A DNA stretch of 64,000 nucleotides from DATEMU01 sp964414585 (GCA_964414585.1 CAYPXR010000001.1:33141-97140), one strand, 5' to 3'; shown: positions 42,849 to 52,226, counted from the first letter of the stretch. The notes: generated from the letters alone by a model not told the origin. Numbers and translations are program-made.

Positions 42849-43748
42849 TCATTGGGCGGGAAACACCCTCGCGAGAAACTGAGTGATCACCGGAAGCGTG
42901 CGCATCGAGGTGTTACCGGTGAAGTCGAGCCCCCAGCCGTGGCCCGCCCCCGGTACCCGAACCAGGTCGCATCGAGCGCCGGCCTCGTGCAAGGCCTTGT
43001 ACAACGCCTCCGCGTGACGGCGATAATCGACCATGCCATCCTGATCGCCATGCACGATCAACACCGGCGGCGCGTCTTTCGAGACGTAATTCAGCGGCGT
43101 CGCCTCTTTGTACGCGTCGGCGAATTTTTCCGGGGGACCGCCGAGGTAGGAATCCAGGAACCACTTCACGACCCATGAACCGTCCTGATAGCACGGCACC
43201 AGGTCGGTCGGACCATAAATGTCGACGACAGCGCTGACCGTGGAGGAAACGCCGGGGTAGGAATCATCCTTGAATATCGAAGGATCGTGGACCAACCCCA
43301 CCAGCAGCGCGAGATGCCCCCCGGCCGACTCGCCGCCGACGGCAATCCGATCCGGGTCGACGTCGTTATCGGCCGCATGGGAGCGAAGATACTTAACCGC
43401 CGCCAACGCATCCTGGACCGGAGCGGGATGATGAATTTCCTTGTTGCACAAACGGTATTGGGCTGTCGCCCCGACGTAACCCATCGAGGCCAGAAACCTC
43501 GCCAAATCTCGCTCCATCGTGCGATTGCCGAGCGTCCAGCCCCCGCCGTGAAGCAGAAGCACCGCCGGTCGCGGACCCTGCAAATTCGTGGGCCGGTAAA
43601 TATCCATCAAGAGCTTCTGTTCGCCGCGCGTGACGTAGGCGATGTTTTCCCGCGACTGAACGTCGTAGAACCCGACGGGCGGACGATTGCAAGCGAAGGA
43701 AGCGAGCGCAAGCGAGCATAGGATGATCAAACGCGAATTGCGCAACAT
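42849..43748 (-). CDS. Exported alpha/beta hydrolase (esterase, HSL/BD-FAE-like)
   Basis: A 299-residue carboxylesterase-like hydrolase. The oxyanion hole motif is HGGGW, the nucleophile elbow GGESAGGH (about residue 140), and the Asp and His lie near HGDQDGMVD and GAGHGWG in the C-terminal part. The N-terminus has a signal sequence and a Cys in ALASFAC, weakly like a lipobox. It starts at 43748 and lies upstream of the Nfu promoter. Likely substrates are acyl or aryl esters, outside the cytoplasm. Confidence 0.88.
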   Translation of the reverse strand: MLRNSRLIILCSLALASFACNRPPVGFYDVQSRENIAYVTRGEQKLLMDIYRPTNLQGPRPAVLLLHGGGWTLGNRTMERDLARFLASMGYVGATAQYRLCNKEIHHPAPVQDALAAVKYLRSHAADNDVDPDRIAVGGESAGGHLALLVGLVHDPSIFKDDSYPGVSSTVSAVVDIYGPTDLVPCYQDGSWVVKWFLDSYLGGPPEKFADAYKEATPLNYVSKDAPPVLIVHGDQDGMVDYRRHAEALYKALHEAGARCDLVRVPGAGHGWGLDFTGNTSMRTLPVITQFLARVFPAQ

Positions 43749-43833
43749 GAAAATCCCTCAATCAATGGGCAACGAACGAAACGCGACCACGACCGGCGCC
43801 ATGCTTTTACCGTCCTCGTACAATATTATCAAT

Positions 43834-44757
43834 TCAGTCCGCCGGTTGAGGCAGCGGCGAAGGGAGCCTTCCCAGGAAAGCATTGATCAGCACCCGCCAC
43901 GGATTTGACATGAACGGCCATAGACGCGTGGCCTGCCAAAGCTCGCGCGCCGCCGTACGCCGATCGCCGTTTTCGAGATAGTGCATCCCGGTTCGCTCGT
44001 GAACCCGTGCCATCGCTTTGCGACGCAGCCGCCCGGTCGGATCGAGTCGATCGTACAGATCGGCGTAATCGTCGATGAATCGAAACATTTCACTTCGTTG
44101 TCGCTCCGGATCAGTCCAATGCGCCGGGCCCGGCCGCTGTCGCACCAGCGGCAGATCGACCAGGACCCCGCGATGGCGCTCGAGCAAATCCACGGCGATC
44201 CGCCGGTCTTCGCTGCCCTTGCCGGGCGCGAACCCTCCCACGGCCGAAAAAGCATCGCGTCGAATCAGGAGCGAGGAACAAAGACCGGTGAGGATATTTC
44301 TAACAAGCAGCTCACGGCGCATGTCGAGCGGATTAAGAGAACCTTCCCATGCAATTCGTTGATAGGACTGGCGATGCGTCGACCATGCCAGTGCCGCCGT
44401 CACGCAAAAGTCCGCCTCCGGGTGTTGGCGAATCCCCGCAAGTTGAAGATCGAGCTTGTCCGGCTCCCAAAGGTCGTCGGCATCCAGAAAGGCCAGCCAC
44501 TCGCCTCGCGAGATTGCGACGCCGTGGTTCCGCGCGGCCGATGCCCGCGCATTGGCCTGTCGCACATAGCGTACCCGACCACCAAACCGGCCGCAGACCG
44601 CTTCAGTCCCGTCCGTGCTGCCGTCATCCACCACGATGACTTCGCCCGGCGGAAGTGTCTGACCAAGGACCGATTCGACGGCCTCGCCGACCATCGACGC
44701 CGAGTTGTACGTCGGAATGATGACGGAGATGAACGGGCTGCCCGCCGTGCTCGACAT
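43834..44757 (-). CDS. Family 2 glycosyltransferase
   Basis: A GT-A fold enzyme of about 307 residues that transfers a sugar from a nucleotide donor. The N-terminus reads ISVIIPTYNSASMVGEAVESVL, with VIVVDDGSTDGTE, the metal-binding FLDADDLWEPDKL (about residue 90-105), and a C-terminal region with helices. The start is uncertain; ATG 44757 fits the family, but the ORF reaches 44817, overlapping the end of the DUF547 gene. It is the last of the genes on this strand before the promoter region. Confidence 0.88.
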   Translation of the reverse strand: MSSTAGSPFISVIIPTYNSASMVGEAVESVLGQTLPPGEVIVVDDGSTDGTEAVCGRFGGRVRYVRQANARASAARNHGVAISRGEWLAFLDADDLWEPDKLDLQLAGIRQHPEADFCVTAALAWSTHRQSYQRIAWEGSLNPLDMRRELLVRNILTGLCSSLLIRRDAFSAVGGFAPGKGSEDRRIAVDLLERHRGVLVDLPLVRQRPGPAHWTDPERQRSEMFRFIDDYADLYDRLDPTGRLRRKAMARVHERTGMHYLENGDRRTAARELWQATRLWPFMSNPWRVLINAFLGRLPSPLPQPAD

Positions 44758-44813
44758 TCCCAATAAATCGGCAGACCGAGGCACGCTCCTCAACCTACGG
44801 GAACCGTTCGCGC

Positions 44814-45704
44814 TCAAGCCCCCGGCAAACTGCTGAAGATCGAAAGAAAACCACCGTTGTCCGGCGGCGGCTCGAAATGATTAATGCGGTCGTCGTGCGG
44901 CATCGGCTCGACGGGATAACCGATAGCCGAGTTCAATTCCTCCCGCCGCGTTCGATTCGACCAATGGCCCAAAACGTTCAGGATCGTGGCATGGGTCGTC
45001 GAGTATTGCCGTTCATAATCCCGGATCAGTGAGTCCTGGATTTCAGAGAGGCCCCGCCAAAGAAGGAGCCGTTCCGGATAACCGTGTTTGATTTGGACAA
45101 CCTCCGTCGAAACCAGCATGGACTTCACAACAAAGTTTAGTTGCGCATCGAGCATCTCCGGCAGATACACCCGTCGCCAAAGCGGCGGACCTTCCAGAGT
45201 TCCGTCGCACAACGTCAATCGCACGCGCCAGTCATCGCCGGCCGAATCCATGACCAGCTTTCGCAGGTCGGCGGGCATTCGCAATTGTCCGTCGATCCCA
45301 AAGCGATAGCGATGTTCGAAATCGAACGGCACTCGGGTCGGCAATAGGTCCTTTCGAGCCAGCGCGAGCACGCTCCGCACAATCGTCGCGTTGTAGCAAT
45401 TAATAAAATAGGCGAGCCTGGCGTCGCGGTCGGGGAATTGATCCGGCGTCGTCTCAGGTCCGACTCGGGATACGAGCAGGAGAAAGCGATCGAGCGACGG
45501 CCCCTCGCTCTGCAAATTGCGATAATCGACGCGCTCGTCGCGAACGCAGCGGCTGAGCGTCAGGGCCCAGTCGCTCCAGTCGATCTTGGCCGGCGATTCC
45601 GACCCGGACCTAACCGCCGGCACGATGGTCTGCGGGCCGCAGCCGACAAGCGCCGCCACGGCGAACCCCATCAGCGCGATCGATTCGGCTCGTCGAGAAA
45701 TCAT
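44814..45704 (-). CDS. DUF547 lipoprotein
   Basis: A 296-residue protein with a signal peptide and lipobox (ALVGC, about residue 21). The DUF547 domain covers most of the rest (RLAYFINCYNATIVRSVL, HRYRFGIDGQLRMPADLRKLV, DDWRVRLTLCDGTLEGPPLWRRVY). Its fold is thought to be cysteine-protease-like, and the biochemical role is not established. The ATG overlaps the thiolase stop (ATGA), so it may be coupled. A longer in-frame extension overlaps the thiolase gene and is not used. Confidence 0.8.
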   Translation of the reverse strand: MISRRAESIALMGFAVAALVGCGPQTIVPAVRSGSESPAKIDWSDWALTLSRCVRDERVDYRNLQSEGPSLDRFLLLVSRVGPETTPDQFPDRDARLAYFINCYNATIVRSVLALARKDLLPTRVPFDFEHRYRFGIDGQLRMPADLRKLVMDSAGDDWRVRLTLCDGTLEGPPLWRRVYLPEMLDAQLNFVVKSMLVSTEVVQIKHGYPERLLLWRGLSEIQDSLIRDYERQYSTTHATILNVLGHWSNRTRREELNSAIGYPVEPMPHDDRINHFEPPPDNGGFLSIFSSLPGA

Positions 45705-46903
45705 TCCACCCGCTCGAAGAGAACGGACAACCCCTGCCCCACGCCCACGCACAAGGTCGCCAGCCCGCGCTTCGCATTTCGGCGGCGCATCTCGCGAATC
45801 AGCGTCGTCGCCAGCCGCGCCCCGCTGCAACCGAGCGGATGACCGATGGCGATCGAACCGCCGTTCACGTTCACCCGTTCGGAATCCAATCCAAGTTGAT
45901 CGATGCAGGCCAGCGATTGCGCGGCGAACGCCTCGTTCAACTCGACAAGTTCGAGATCCGCGACCTTCCAATTCGCGCGGGCCAGCGCTTTTTTCGTCGC
46001 GGGGATCGGGCCCAGCCCCATGCAGGCCGGATCGACGCCCGCCGAGGCCGACGATCGCACAACCGCCATCGGCTTGAGTCCCAGGCGCTTTGCCGTCTCC
46101 GCCTCCACAACTAACAGGGCCGCCGCGCCGTCGTTCAAACCAGAGCTGTTCCCCGCCGTCACCGTGCCGTTCTCGCGAAAGGCCGGCTTGAGCTTGGCCA
46201 GGGCCTCCATCGTCGTATCGGGCCGGGGATGTTCATCGGCGGCAACAACCGCCTTCTTTCCTTTGCCGAGATCGATCTCGACCGGCACGATCTCCTCGGC
46301 CAGCCGCCCGACCTGGACCGCCGCTGCGCACCGCTGCTGACTCTGCAACGCGAATTCGTCCTGCGACTCGCGCGAGATCTTGTACCGCTCGGCGACATTC
46401 TCCGCCGTCTCGCCCATGCTGAATGGTTGATACATCGCCGCCAGCCGCGGATTCGTCATCCGCCAGCCAAGCGTCGTATCGTACATCGTCTGGTTGCCGC
46501 GCACCCACGGCTCATCGGGTTTGGGCAGTACGAGCGGCGCGCGGCTCATCGACTCTGCTCCGCCGGCGATGAACACGTCGCCGTGATTTGCCTCGATCAT
46601 CCGCGCGGCAATGGCCACCGCCTCCAACCCCGATGCGCAAAGGCGGTTGACGGTCGTGCCGGGCACGGAATCGGGCAAACCCGCGAGCAGCACCGCCATC
46701 CGCGCGGCATTGCGATTGTCCTCCCCCGCCTGATTGGCCGCGCCCCAGTAGCAATCTTCGATCAGCGCCGGGTCGATCTTCGTCCGCGCGACAATTTCCT
46801 TGATAGCGATCGCACCCAGATCATCCGGCCGAACCGGCGCAAGCCCGCCGCGGTATCGACCGATGGGGGTGCGAAGGCACTCGACGATAACGGCGTGGCG
46901 CAT
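45701..46903 (-). CDS. Thiolase (acetyl-CoA acyltransferase)
   Basis: A 400-residue degradative thiolase that splits a 3-ketoacyl-CoA with CoA. Active-site residues are Cys89 (VNRLCASGLEAV), a His in GGSIAIGHPLGCSG and a Cys in LATLCVGVGQG. The length matches FadA/PcaF/PaaJ. It is the downstream gene of the beta-oxidation group (3-hydroxyacyl-CoA dehydrogenase and crotonases lie to the right on the same strand) and overlaps the DUF547 gene. The chain length or aromatic specificity is not evident. Confidence 0.95.
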   Translation of the reverse strand: MRHAVIVECLRTPIGRYRGGLAPVRPDDLGAIAIKEIVARTKIDPALIEDCYWGAANQAGEDNRNAARMAVLLAGLPDSVPGTTVNRLCASGLEAVAIAARMIEANHGDVFIAGGAESMSRAPLVLPKPDEPWVRGNQTMYDTTLGWRMTNPRLAAMYQPFSMGETAENVAERYKISRESQDEFALQSQQRCAAAVQVGRLAEEIVPVEIDLGKGKKAVVAADEHPRPDTTMEALAKLKPAFRENGTVTAGNSSGLNDGAAALLVVEAETAKRLGLKPMAVVRSSASAGVDPACMGLGPIPATKKALARANWKVADLELVELNEAFAAQSLACIDQLGLDSERVNVNGGSIAIGHPLGCSGARLATTLIREMRRRNAKRGLATLCVGVGQGLSVLFERVE

Positions 46904-46977
46904 GAACGGAGTATATCCCCTCAGGCTCAGATGGGTCTATTCAGTCCGAGATTGCGGCTGAAAACAGAAAACGGCCG

Positions 46978-48246
46978 TCAAAGCCAGTGGTGCAGAAACC
47001 CCTGGGCGGTCTTTTCGCCAAAATCGCCGTCGGCAACATGCTTTTCCAACAGCGGAGCGGGCTGGTACCGCTCGTCGCCGCCGGTCTCCTTGTGGAATTC
47101 CTTCATCAGATTCAGCACGACGTCGAGTCCGACATAGTCGGCGACGTCCAGCGGGCCGTCGGGATAGTTGAAGCCCAACTCCATCGTCAGGTTGACGTCG
47201 CGCGGCAGTGCGATCGTTTCCGCCACGAGCGCGCCTTCGTTCATCACCGCAAGCATCACCCGGGCATAAAGCCACATGGCCCGATCCGCCGGTTTCTCAA
47301 GAACCTCCGCAAACGCCGCGAGCACGGGAGAGGCTTTCCAACCGGTGGCGCCTTTCGCCTGGCTCTCAAACGCCGGCACCGGCTCACGACCGGAATAATC
47401 GTAAAACCCGCACTTCGTCTTGCGGCCGTGATGTCCGTCGGCCACGAGCTTCTGCTGGATCGCGCTCGGCATGAACCTCGCCGGCTTGCCGAAATCGTTG
47501 TAGACCGTCTCCGTCACCTTGAGATTGATGTCAATGCCGATGAGATCGAGAAGCTCAAACGGACCCATCTTGAACCCGCCGACGCTTTTCATCGCCGAGT
47601 CCATGGTGCGGATATCCGCCTCGCCTTTCTCCACCAGTCGCAGCGCTTCCAGATAAAACGGCCGGTTCACGCGGTTGCCGATGAACCCCGGCGAATCCTT
47701 CACCTTCACCGCCGTCTTGTCGAGCTTCGCACAGACGGCCCGCGCATCGACCATCGACTGTTCGCTCGTTGCCGGCCCCTGGACGAGTTCGATCAGCTTC
47801 ATCACCGGCGCGGGATTGAAAAAGTGCATGCCCAGAAATCGATCGGCATGCTGGAGCCCTTCCCCCAGCTTGGCGATCGACAAACTCGACGTATTCGACG
47901 CCAGCAGCGTTTTCGCCGTAACGAACTTATCCAACTCCGCGAAGATCTTCTTCTTGAGTGCCACGTCTTCCGGCGCCGCTTCAATGATGCACTCGGCATC
48001 CTTGAGACATTCATAACCCGTCGCCACCTTCAGCCGGGCCATCGTGTTTTCGCGGTCGTGCTTGGGGATCTTGCCCTTGGCGACGCGCTCTTCGAGACGC
48101 TGGTCGATCCTTGCGTAGGCCTTCTTGACAAGGTCAGGGCTCGTGTCAAGTGTTTCGACGAGGAATCCCGCGGAAGCCGCCGCTTCTGCGATTCCCGCAC
48201 CCATCGTTCCGGAGCCTATGACGCCGATCAAACGTTCGCTACTCAC
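46978..48246 (-). CDS. 3-hydroxyacyl-CoA dehydrogenase
   Basis: A 422-residue NAD-dependent enzyme oxidising 3-hydroxyacyl-CoA. The NAD motif is GVIGSGTMGAGIAEAA (residue 8 on), and HFFNPAPVMKLIELVQG (about residue 142) carries the catalytic His. Two C-terminal helical domains occur (about residues 185-300 and 320-420), so it is the longer PaaH-like form without a hydratase domain. It starts at GTG 48246, overlapping the PaaG-like gene by eight bases. Its position between crotonase and thiolase suits a beta-oxidation spiral. Confidence 0.93.
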   Translation of the reverse strand: MSSERLIGVIGSGTMGAGIAEAAASAGFLVETLDTSPDLVKKAYARIDQRLEERVAKGKIPKHDRENTMARLKVATGYECLKDAECIIEAAPEDVALKKKIFAELDKFVTAKTLLASNTSSLSIAKLGEGLQHADRFLGMHFFNPAPVMKLIELVQGPATSEQSMVDARAVCAKLDKTAVKVKDSPGFIGNRVNRPFYLEALRLVEKGEADIRTMDSAMKSVGGFKMGPFELLDLIGIDINLKVTETVYNDFGKPARFMPSAIQQKLVADGHHGRKTKCGFYDYSGREPVPAFESQAKGATGWKASPVLAAFAEVLEKPADRAMWLYARVMLAVMNEGALVAETIALPRDVNLTMELGFNYPDGPLDVADYVGLDVVLNLMKEFHKETGGDERYQPAPLLEKHVADGDFGEKTAQGFLHHWL

Positions 48247-49042
48247 CGATGAACTCCGGACTCCTCTTTTCCAGGAACGCCTTGACGCCCTCGGCGTAAT
48301 CTTTCGTCTGACCGGCCGCCCCTTGAAGCTGCGCCTCGTATTCCAGATGCGATTCCAAGTCCCGTCCCAGACCGGTCATCATCGCCCGCTTGGTCAAGCC
48401 CAGGCCTTTCGTGGCGGACTTCGCCAGTGTGGCCGCACATTCTTGTGTGGCCTTTTCCAGTTGCTCCGGCTCGGCCAGACGATTCACCAATCCTAAATGC
48501 AGAGCCGCATCCGCGGCAATAGGGTCCCCCATCCAGGCAATCTCGAGCGCTCGAGCCATGCCCACGAGTCGCGGAAGCGTCCAGGTCATCCCGCTGTCCG
48601 GCACCAGGCCGATCTTGGAAAACGCACTGACAAATTTGGCCTTGGTGGAGGCGATTCGGAGATCGCAGGCCAGCGCCAGGCTCCACCCCGCCCCCGCCGC
48701 GACGCCGTTCACGCTCGCAATCGTTGGAATTTCCAGCGAGGCGATGCCCACAATAATCGGGTGATACTGCTTCCGAAGTGCCCCGGTGAAGTCGAAGCCC
48801 TCCTTCCGACCCGTCGCTTCCTTCAAGTCCTGCCCCGAACAAAACGCGCGGCCCGCGCCGGTTATGACAAGGCATCGGACCGACCGATCCCTGGCCACCT
48901 GTTTCAATTCGGCGCCGAGTTCACTCTTCAACTTGGCATCCAGCGCATTGAGATCATCCGGCCGGTTCAGGGTGACGGTCCTGACGCCCGCCTCGTCCCT
49001 GACCTTAAGGGCTTCATAATTACCCGGGGGTTTTGCTGACAT
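48239..49042 (-). CDS. Enoyl-CoA hydratase/isomerase, PaaG-like
   Basis: A 267-residue crotonase-fold enzyme. The oxyanion-hole and substrate loop motif is GRAFCSGQDLKEA (about residue 64), and the region GLVPDSGMTWTLPRLVG (about 140) has the Asp typical of PaaG-type epoxide isomerases in place of the hydratase Glu pair. It overlaps the 3-hydroxyacyl-CoA dehydrogenase. This suggests ring-opening or isomerisation of an aromatic or other CoA thioester. No paaA-E ring oxygenase genes are in the window, so phenylacetate catabolism is not shown. Confidence 0.85.
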   Translation of the reverse strand: MSAKPPGNYEALKVRDEAGVRTVTLNRPDDLNALDAKLKSELGAELKQVARDRSVRCLVITGAGRAFCSGQDLKEATGRKEGFDFTGALRKQYHPIIVGIASLEIPTIASVNGVAAGAGWSLALACDLRIASTKAKFVSAFSKIGLVPDSGMTWTLPRLVGMARALEIAWMGDPIAADAALHLGLVNRLAEPEQLEKATQECAATLAKSATKGLGLTKRAMMTGLGRDLESHLEYEAQLQGAAGQTKDYAEGVKAFLEKRSPEFIGE

Positions 49043-49360
49043 AAATGGTATTCTGTGGGAACGTGGTCAGGATTGCAAAGTTCGCCTCTGCCGGCCCCCG
49101 ACCCACCCAAAGGGGTTAGAAGATGGGCGACCCTTCGTTTAACGAAAGAACCGGGTCGGCCGTTTTAGAGAATATGAATAGACGGCCAGAAGCGACCGCC
49201 CGACCTCACCGCAAAGTAGCCACATTCGAAAGCGGATCCGCCTGGAAATGTTTGCTCCACTGATCACCGGCGTCGGTGTCGCTCTTGGCTGCCATAGTGA
49301 CAACCACCATCATGACAAGGGACAAAAAATGATCGACGGCGGTGCCGGAATCGCGTCAAT
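49043..49360. other. Intergenic region in the crotonase cluster
   Basis: 318 bases without a convincing gene. A stem-loop in which CGACCC and GGGTCG enclose TTCGTTTAACGAA lies at about 49128-49165. It could form a transcript structure; its role is unknown. Confidence 0.4.
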
Positions 49361-50134
49361 CTATTTGCCCTTGTATTGCGCCTTCCGCTTCTCCACGAAC
49401 GCCTTCATCCCCTCCTTCTGATCCTCCGTGGCAAATAGCATGTAAAAAAGATTGCGCTCGTAATCGAGCCCCTCGGATAGCCCGGTCTCAAAAGCCCGCA
49501 GAACGGCCTGCTTGGCGACGCGAACCGCCACCGGCGAACGCTCGGCGATTTCCTTCGCCAGCGCGACCGATTCCTTGAAATACGTCTCCACCGGCAAGAC
49601 GCGATTGACCAGGCCGACCTGCATCGCCTCCTGCGCGCTGAAGAATCGCCCCGTCAGGATCAGCTCCATCGCCCGGTACTTGCCCACCGTCTTGCTGAGT
49701 CGCTGCGTCCCGCCCGCTCCCGGCATAACGCCGAGGTTGATCTCCGGCTGACCGAATTTCGCCGTCTCGCTGGCGATGATCATGTCGCAGTGCATGGCCA
49801 GCTCGCACCCGCCGCCCAGGCAAAAGCCGCTGACCGCCGCGATGATCGGCTTGCGCACGCGTTTGATCCGCTCCCACCGCGCGAGGTTGTTTCGCTCGTA
49901 CATGTCCACGACGGACGCCTCGGCCATCTCCTTGATGTCCGCTCCCGCCGCAAATGCCTTGTCGCTGCCGGTCAGAAGGATGCACCGCACCGCCGGGTCG
50001 TTGTCCCACTTCTCGAAGAGCGTGATCAGTTCATCCATCGTCGGGATGTTGAGGGCGTTGAGGACGTCTGGGCGATTGAGTTGGGCGATCGCCACATGGC
50101 CGTCGATCTGCGTCTTTACGAATTGGTCTGTCAT
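49361..50134 (-). CDS. Enoyl-CoA hydratase (crotonase)
   Basis: A 257-residue crotonase. The oxyanion hole region is KAFAAGADIKEMAE (about residue 60). The first catalytic Glu lies in GGGCELAMHCD (about 110) and the second in PEINLGVMPGAGGTQRL (about 130). This is the classic hydratase site, so it probably adds water to 2-enoyl-CoA. It is downstream of a second crotonase gene (50223) and upstream of the PaaG-like gene. Confidence 0.93.
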   Translation of the reverse strand: MTDQFVKTQIDGHVAIAQLNRPDVLNALNIPTMDELITLFEKWDNDPAVRCILLTGSDKAFAAGADIKEMAEASVVDMYERNNLARWERIKRVRKPIIAAVSGFCLGGGCELAMHCDMIIASETAKFGQPEINLGVMPGAGGTQRLSKTVGKYRAMELILTGRFFSAQEAMQVGLVNRVLPVETYFKESVALAKEIAERSPVAVRVAKQAVLRAFETGLSEGLDYERNLFYMLFATEDQKEGMKAFVEKRKAQYKGK

Positions 50135-50222
50135 GAAAACTTCCTTGACAATTGGCTCACTGAATTCTTGTCAATTGTAATCTCATTCAAGAAATGTGTG
50201 AACGATGCGACTTCGGAGATCA

Positions 50223-51059
50223 TTAAGGAATCTCTCGCCGCGCCTTCCCATAATCCACCGGCCGCTTCTCGACAAACGCTTTCATCCCCTCCGCCACCTC
50301 GGGCGACAGGTTATTCAGCGCCAGGAACTCTTTCGCATGGCCGATCGTCAGATGCCACGACAGGTTCCGCCAGAAGTTAATCTGCTCCTTTGCATAGCGC
50401 AGACACACCGGCAACTTGTTGACCAGCTTCCCCACCATCTCGTCGACCGCCTTGTCAAGCTGCCCGCGCGGCACGACCTGATTCACCAGCCCCCACTCCA
50501 GCGCCTTGGCCGCGGGAATGTCCTCGCACAAAAACAGAATTTCCCGCGCCCGCCGGTCACCCACCACCAGCGGGAGAAACTGCGTCGCCCCCGCCGCCGC
50601 GACACTGCCCCGCGCCGCCCCCACCTGCTTGATGATGATGTCGTCCGCCGCGATCGCCAGATCGCACGACAAGTTGAACTCGTTGCCCCCGCCGACCACC
50701 ATCCCATTGAGCCGCGCAATCGTCGGCTTACCGATGTTTCGCAGCCGCTCGTGGCACTCGATGAACAGCCCCATCCATTTCCAATAGGTATTCGGCTTGC
50801 CGACGAATTCCTCCGCCTGCTCCTTGACATCCGCCCCCGTGCAAAACGCTTTGTCCCCCTCCCCCGTCAGAACCACCACGCGAACGTTATCGTCCCAAGC
50901 CGCATCCTGAAAAGCGGCGTTCAACTCCATCAGCATCGGCCCGTTGACGGCGTTGTGCACCTTCGGCCGATCGAACGTGATGGTCGCCCGCTCATTGCGC
51001 TTTTCATACTTGATCAACTTGAAATTGAATGAGTGGGCGGGCTTACCGTCGTATGACAT
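50223..51059 (-). CDS. Crotonase-fold enoyl-CoA hydratase/isomerase family protein
   Basis: A 278-residue crotonase family protein. The CoA-binding loop is KAFCTGADVKEQAE (about residue 70), and the region GMVVGGGNEFNLSCDLAIAAD (about 120) has an Asn-Glu pair where hydratases have Cys-Glu. The second catalytic position reads QVGAARGSVAAAGATQFL, without the usual Glu. The specificity is therefore not that of a simple hydratase; candidates are a naphthoyl-CoA synthase-like or hydrolase-like reaction. A good family match with unknown reaction. Confidence 0.82.
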   Translation of the reverse strand: MSYDGKPAHSFNFKLIKYEKRNERATITFDRPKVHNAVNGPMLMELNAAFQDAAWDDNVRVVVLTGEGDKAFCTGADVKEQAEEFVGKPNTYWKWMGLFIECHERLRNIGKPTIARLNGMVVGGGNEFNLSCDLAIAADDIIIKQVGAARGSVAAAGATQFLPLVVGDRRAREILFLCEDIPAAKALEWGLVNQVVPRGQLDKAVDEMVGKLVNKLPVCLRYAKEQINFWRNLSWHLTIGHAKEFLALNNLSPEVAEGMKAFVEKRPVDYGKARREIP

Positions 51060-51083
51060 GAAATTTACTCCACCGATCGAACA

Positions 51084-51404
51084 TCACCCCTCGCCCACCC
51101 CGCGCTTGCGTTTGCTTAACTGCCGGCTGAGCGCCGCACGGACGCGGTCCAGGGCCAGGGCAAGCGATGCCTTGAAATCGTCGCTTGTTTCGCTGATTCG
51201 TATGGCGGCGCCGCGCAACTTTAATTCAATCGCGCAGATTTTATCATCCTTCTGCTTGCGTGGACCGGTCTCGTCCACCAGGCGGACCGTCGCGCTGCGG
51301 ATTTCCTTCGTGTAGCGCCGCAGCGCCGTTGCGACGCGTTCTTCAGCATACGCCCGAATCCCGGCGCCGTTCCCGGCGCCGCGCACCAAGACCTTCAGAT
51401 TCAT
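51084..51404 (-). CDS. HPF/RaiA-type ribosome hibernation factor
   Basis: A protein of 106 residues that binds the 30S decoding region and stops translation in stationary phase. The beginning MNLKVLVRGAG is the first beta strand, followed by an amphipathic helix (GIRAYAEERVATALRRYTKEI), the second strand and helix with ALALDRVRAALSRQLSK, and a basic tail. The start at 51404 has GAGGAG upstream. It lacks the C-terminal dimerisation domain of long HPF. Confidence 0.78.
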   Translation of the reverse strand: MNLKVLVRGAGNGAGIRAYAEERVATALRRYTKEIRSATVRLVDETGPRKQKDDKICAIELKLRGAAIRISETSDDFKASLALALDRVRAALSRQLSKRKRGVGEG

Positions 51405-51446
51405 GATGACGGATCTCCTCTGCAAACGTTCGTTTTTCGAGGCCGC

Positions 51447-51755
51447 TCACGCCTCCACGACTTCGGTAAAAAACATCCGCACATACTTGCCCGCGAAGCC
51501 CATCAGGTCCTTTCCCGACGCCTTGCCCTCCGGGCTGGCCATCGCCGACTTCAGGGCATCCATGTTTGCGAAGTACATGTGCGCCGCTAGGTACGGCGTC
51601 TGGGCGCCCGGCATCGGTGAACCGACGACGCGCTCGATCTCGCACTTCATCAGTCCCGGCATCTTTTTGGCCAGCGGCAAATGCGTGCCGAAGTAATGCA
51701 TCTCGAACGCCGCCGGATCCTCCGGCGTGCTGTAAACGGCTACGAGTTTCACCAT
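51447..51755 (-). CDS. EthD-domain protein
   Basis: A 102-residue ferredoxin-like-fold protein of the EthD family. Signatures are VKLVAVYSTPEDPAAFEMHYFGTHLPLAKKMPGL at the start and a final FTEVVEA strand. EthD proteins act in cleavage of ethers or as dimeric oxygenase-like domains; here it may accompany the CoA-thioester cluster. GGGAG precedes the ATG. Function not proven. Confidence 0.85.
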   Translation of the reverse strand: MVKLVAVYSTPEDPAAFEMHYFGTHLPLAKKMPGLMKCEIERVVGSPMPGAQTPYLAAHMYFANMDALKSAMASPEGKASGKDLMGFAGKYVRMFFTEVVEA

Positions 51756-51830
51756 GACACTAGCTCCCTTGGGTTTCAGTCCGCGCGGCGGACTGGTTGT
51801 TTCCTCACCTCAAGTCTCAAGCCTCAAGTC

Positions 51831-52226
51831 TCAAGCCTTCCCTCTGGCCAACAATCGTTCGAGAACGTCTTTCGGAAAGACCTTCTGCACCGTCTTGCCC
51901 GCCGCGATCATCCGATCGCCGCGAAACGCCACGCAATCGCAAACCAGCTCCCGCGCCGTCACTTCCGCCGCGGTCGCGATCACCTTCACCGTCTCTCCCA
52001 CCGCCGCCGGACCCATATGATCGCAGCTCGCATGGCTGCCGATCCCCTCTTCGTGCGGCTCGAGAAACTGCTCCAGCACCTTTCGACCGGCAACCTCCAT
52101 CTGATGCACCAGCGTCCACGTCGAGCAGACGCGATGCACGATCTCACCGTCAAAGCCGGGGCACATCGCCTCCGTCACGACAAAGGTGATCTCCGATTGT
52201 ACGCCCTCGATAAGTCCGTCTTTCAC
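51831..52226 (-). CDS. Hotdog-fold thioesterase, FlK-like
   Basis: A 131-residue protein resembling fluoroacetyl-CoA thioesterase (FlK)-type hotdog enzymes. It begins MKDGLIEGVQSEITFVVTEA with a central TWTLVHQMEVAGRKVLEQFL helix and the GSHASCDHMGPAAVGETVKV strand. GTG 52226 is preferred because AGGGA lies upstream and the N-terminus then fits the family; a longer frame reaches 52256. It is the last gene of the minus-strand group, divergent from nadE. Confidence 0.83.
   Translation of the reverse strand: MKDGLIEGVQSEITFVVTEAMCPGFDGEIVHRVCSTWTLVHQMEVAGRKVLEQFLEPHEEGIGSHASCDHMGPAAVGETVKVIATAAEVTARELVCDCVAFRGDRMIAAGKTVQKVFPKDVLERLLARGKA

Noticed and set aside
48239..49042. A phenylacetate degradation operon
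   Set aside because: Only the PaaG-like, PaaH-like and thiolase genes are seen; the ring oxygenase (paaABCDE), ligase (paaK) and paaZ genes are absent, so a general beta-oxidation or other CoA route is as likely.
49218..49316. 35-codon ORF on the minus strand between crotonase genes
   Set aside because: No ribosome-binding site, no similarity recognised and no conserved context visible.
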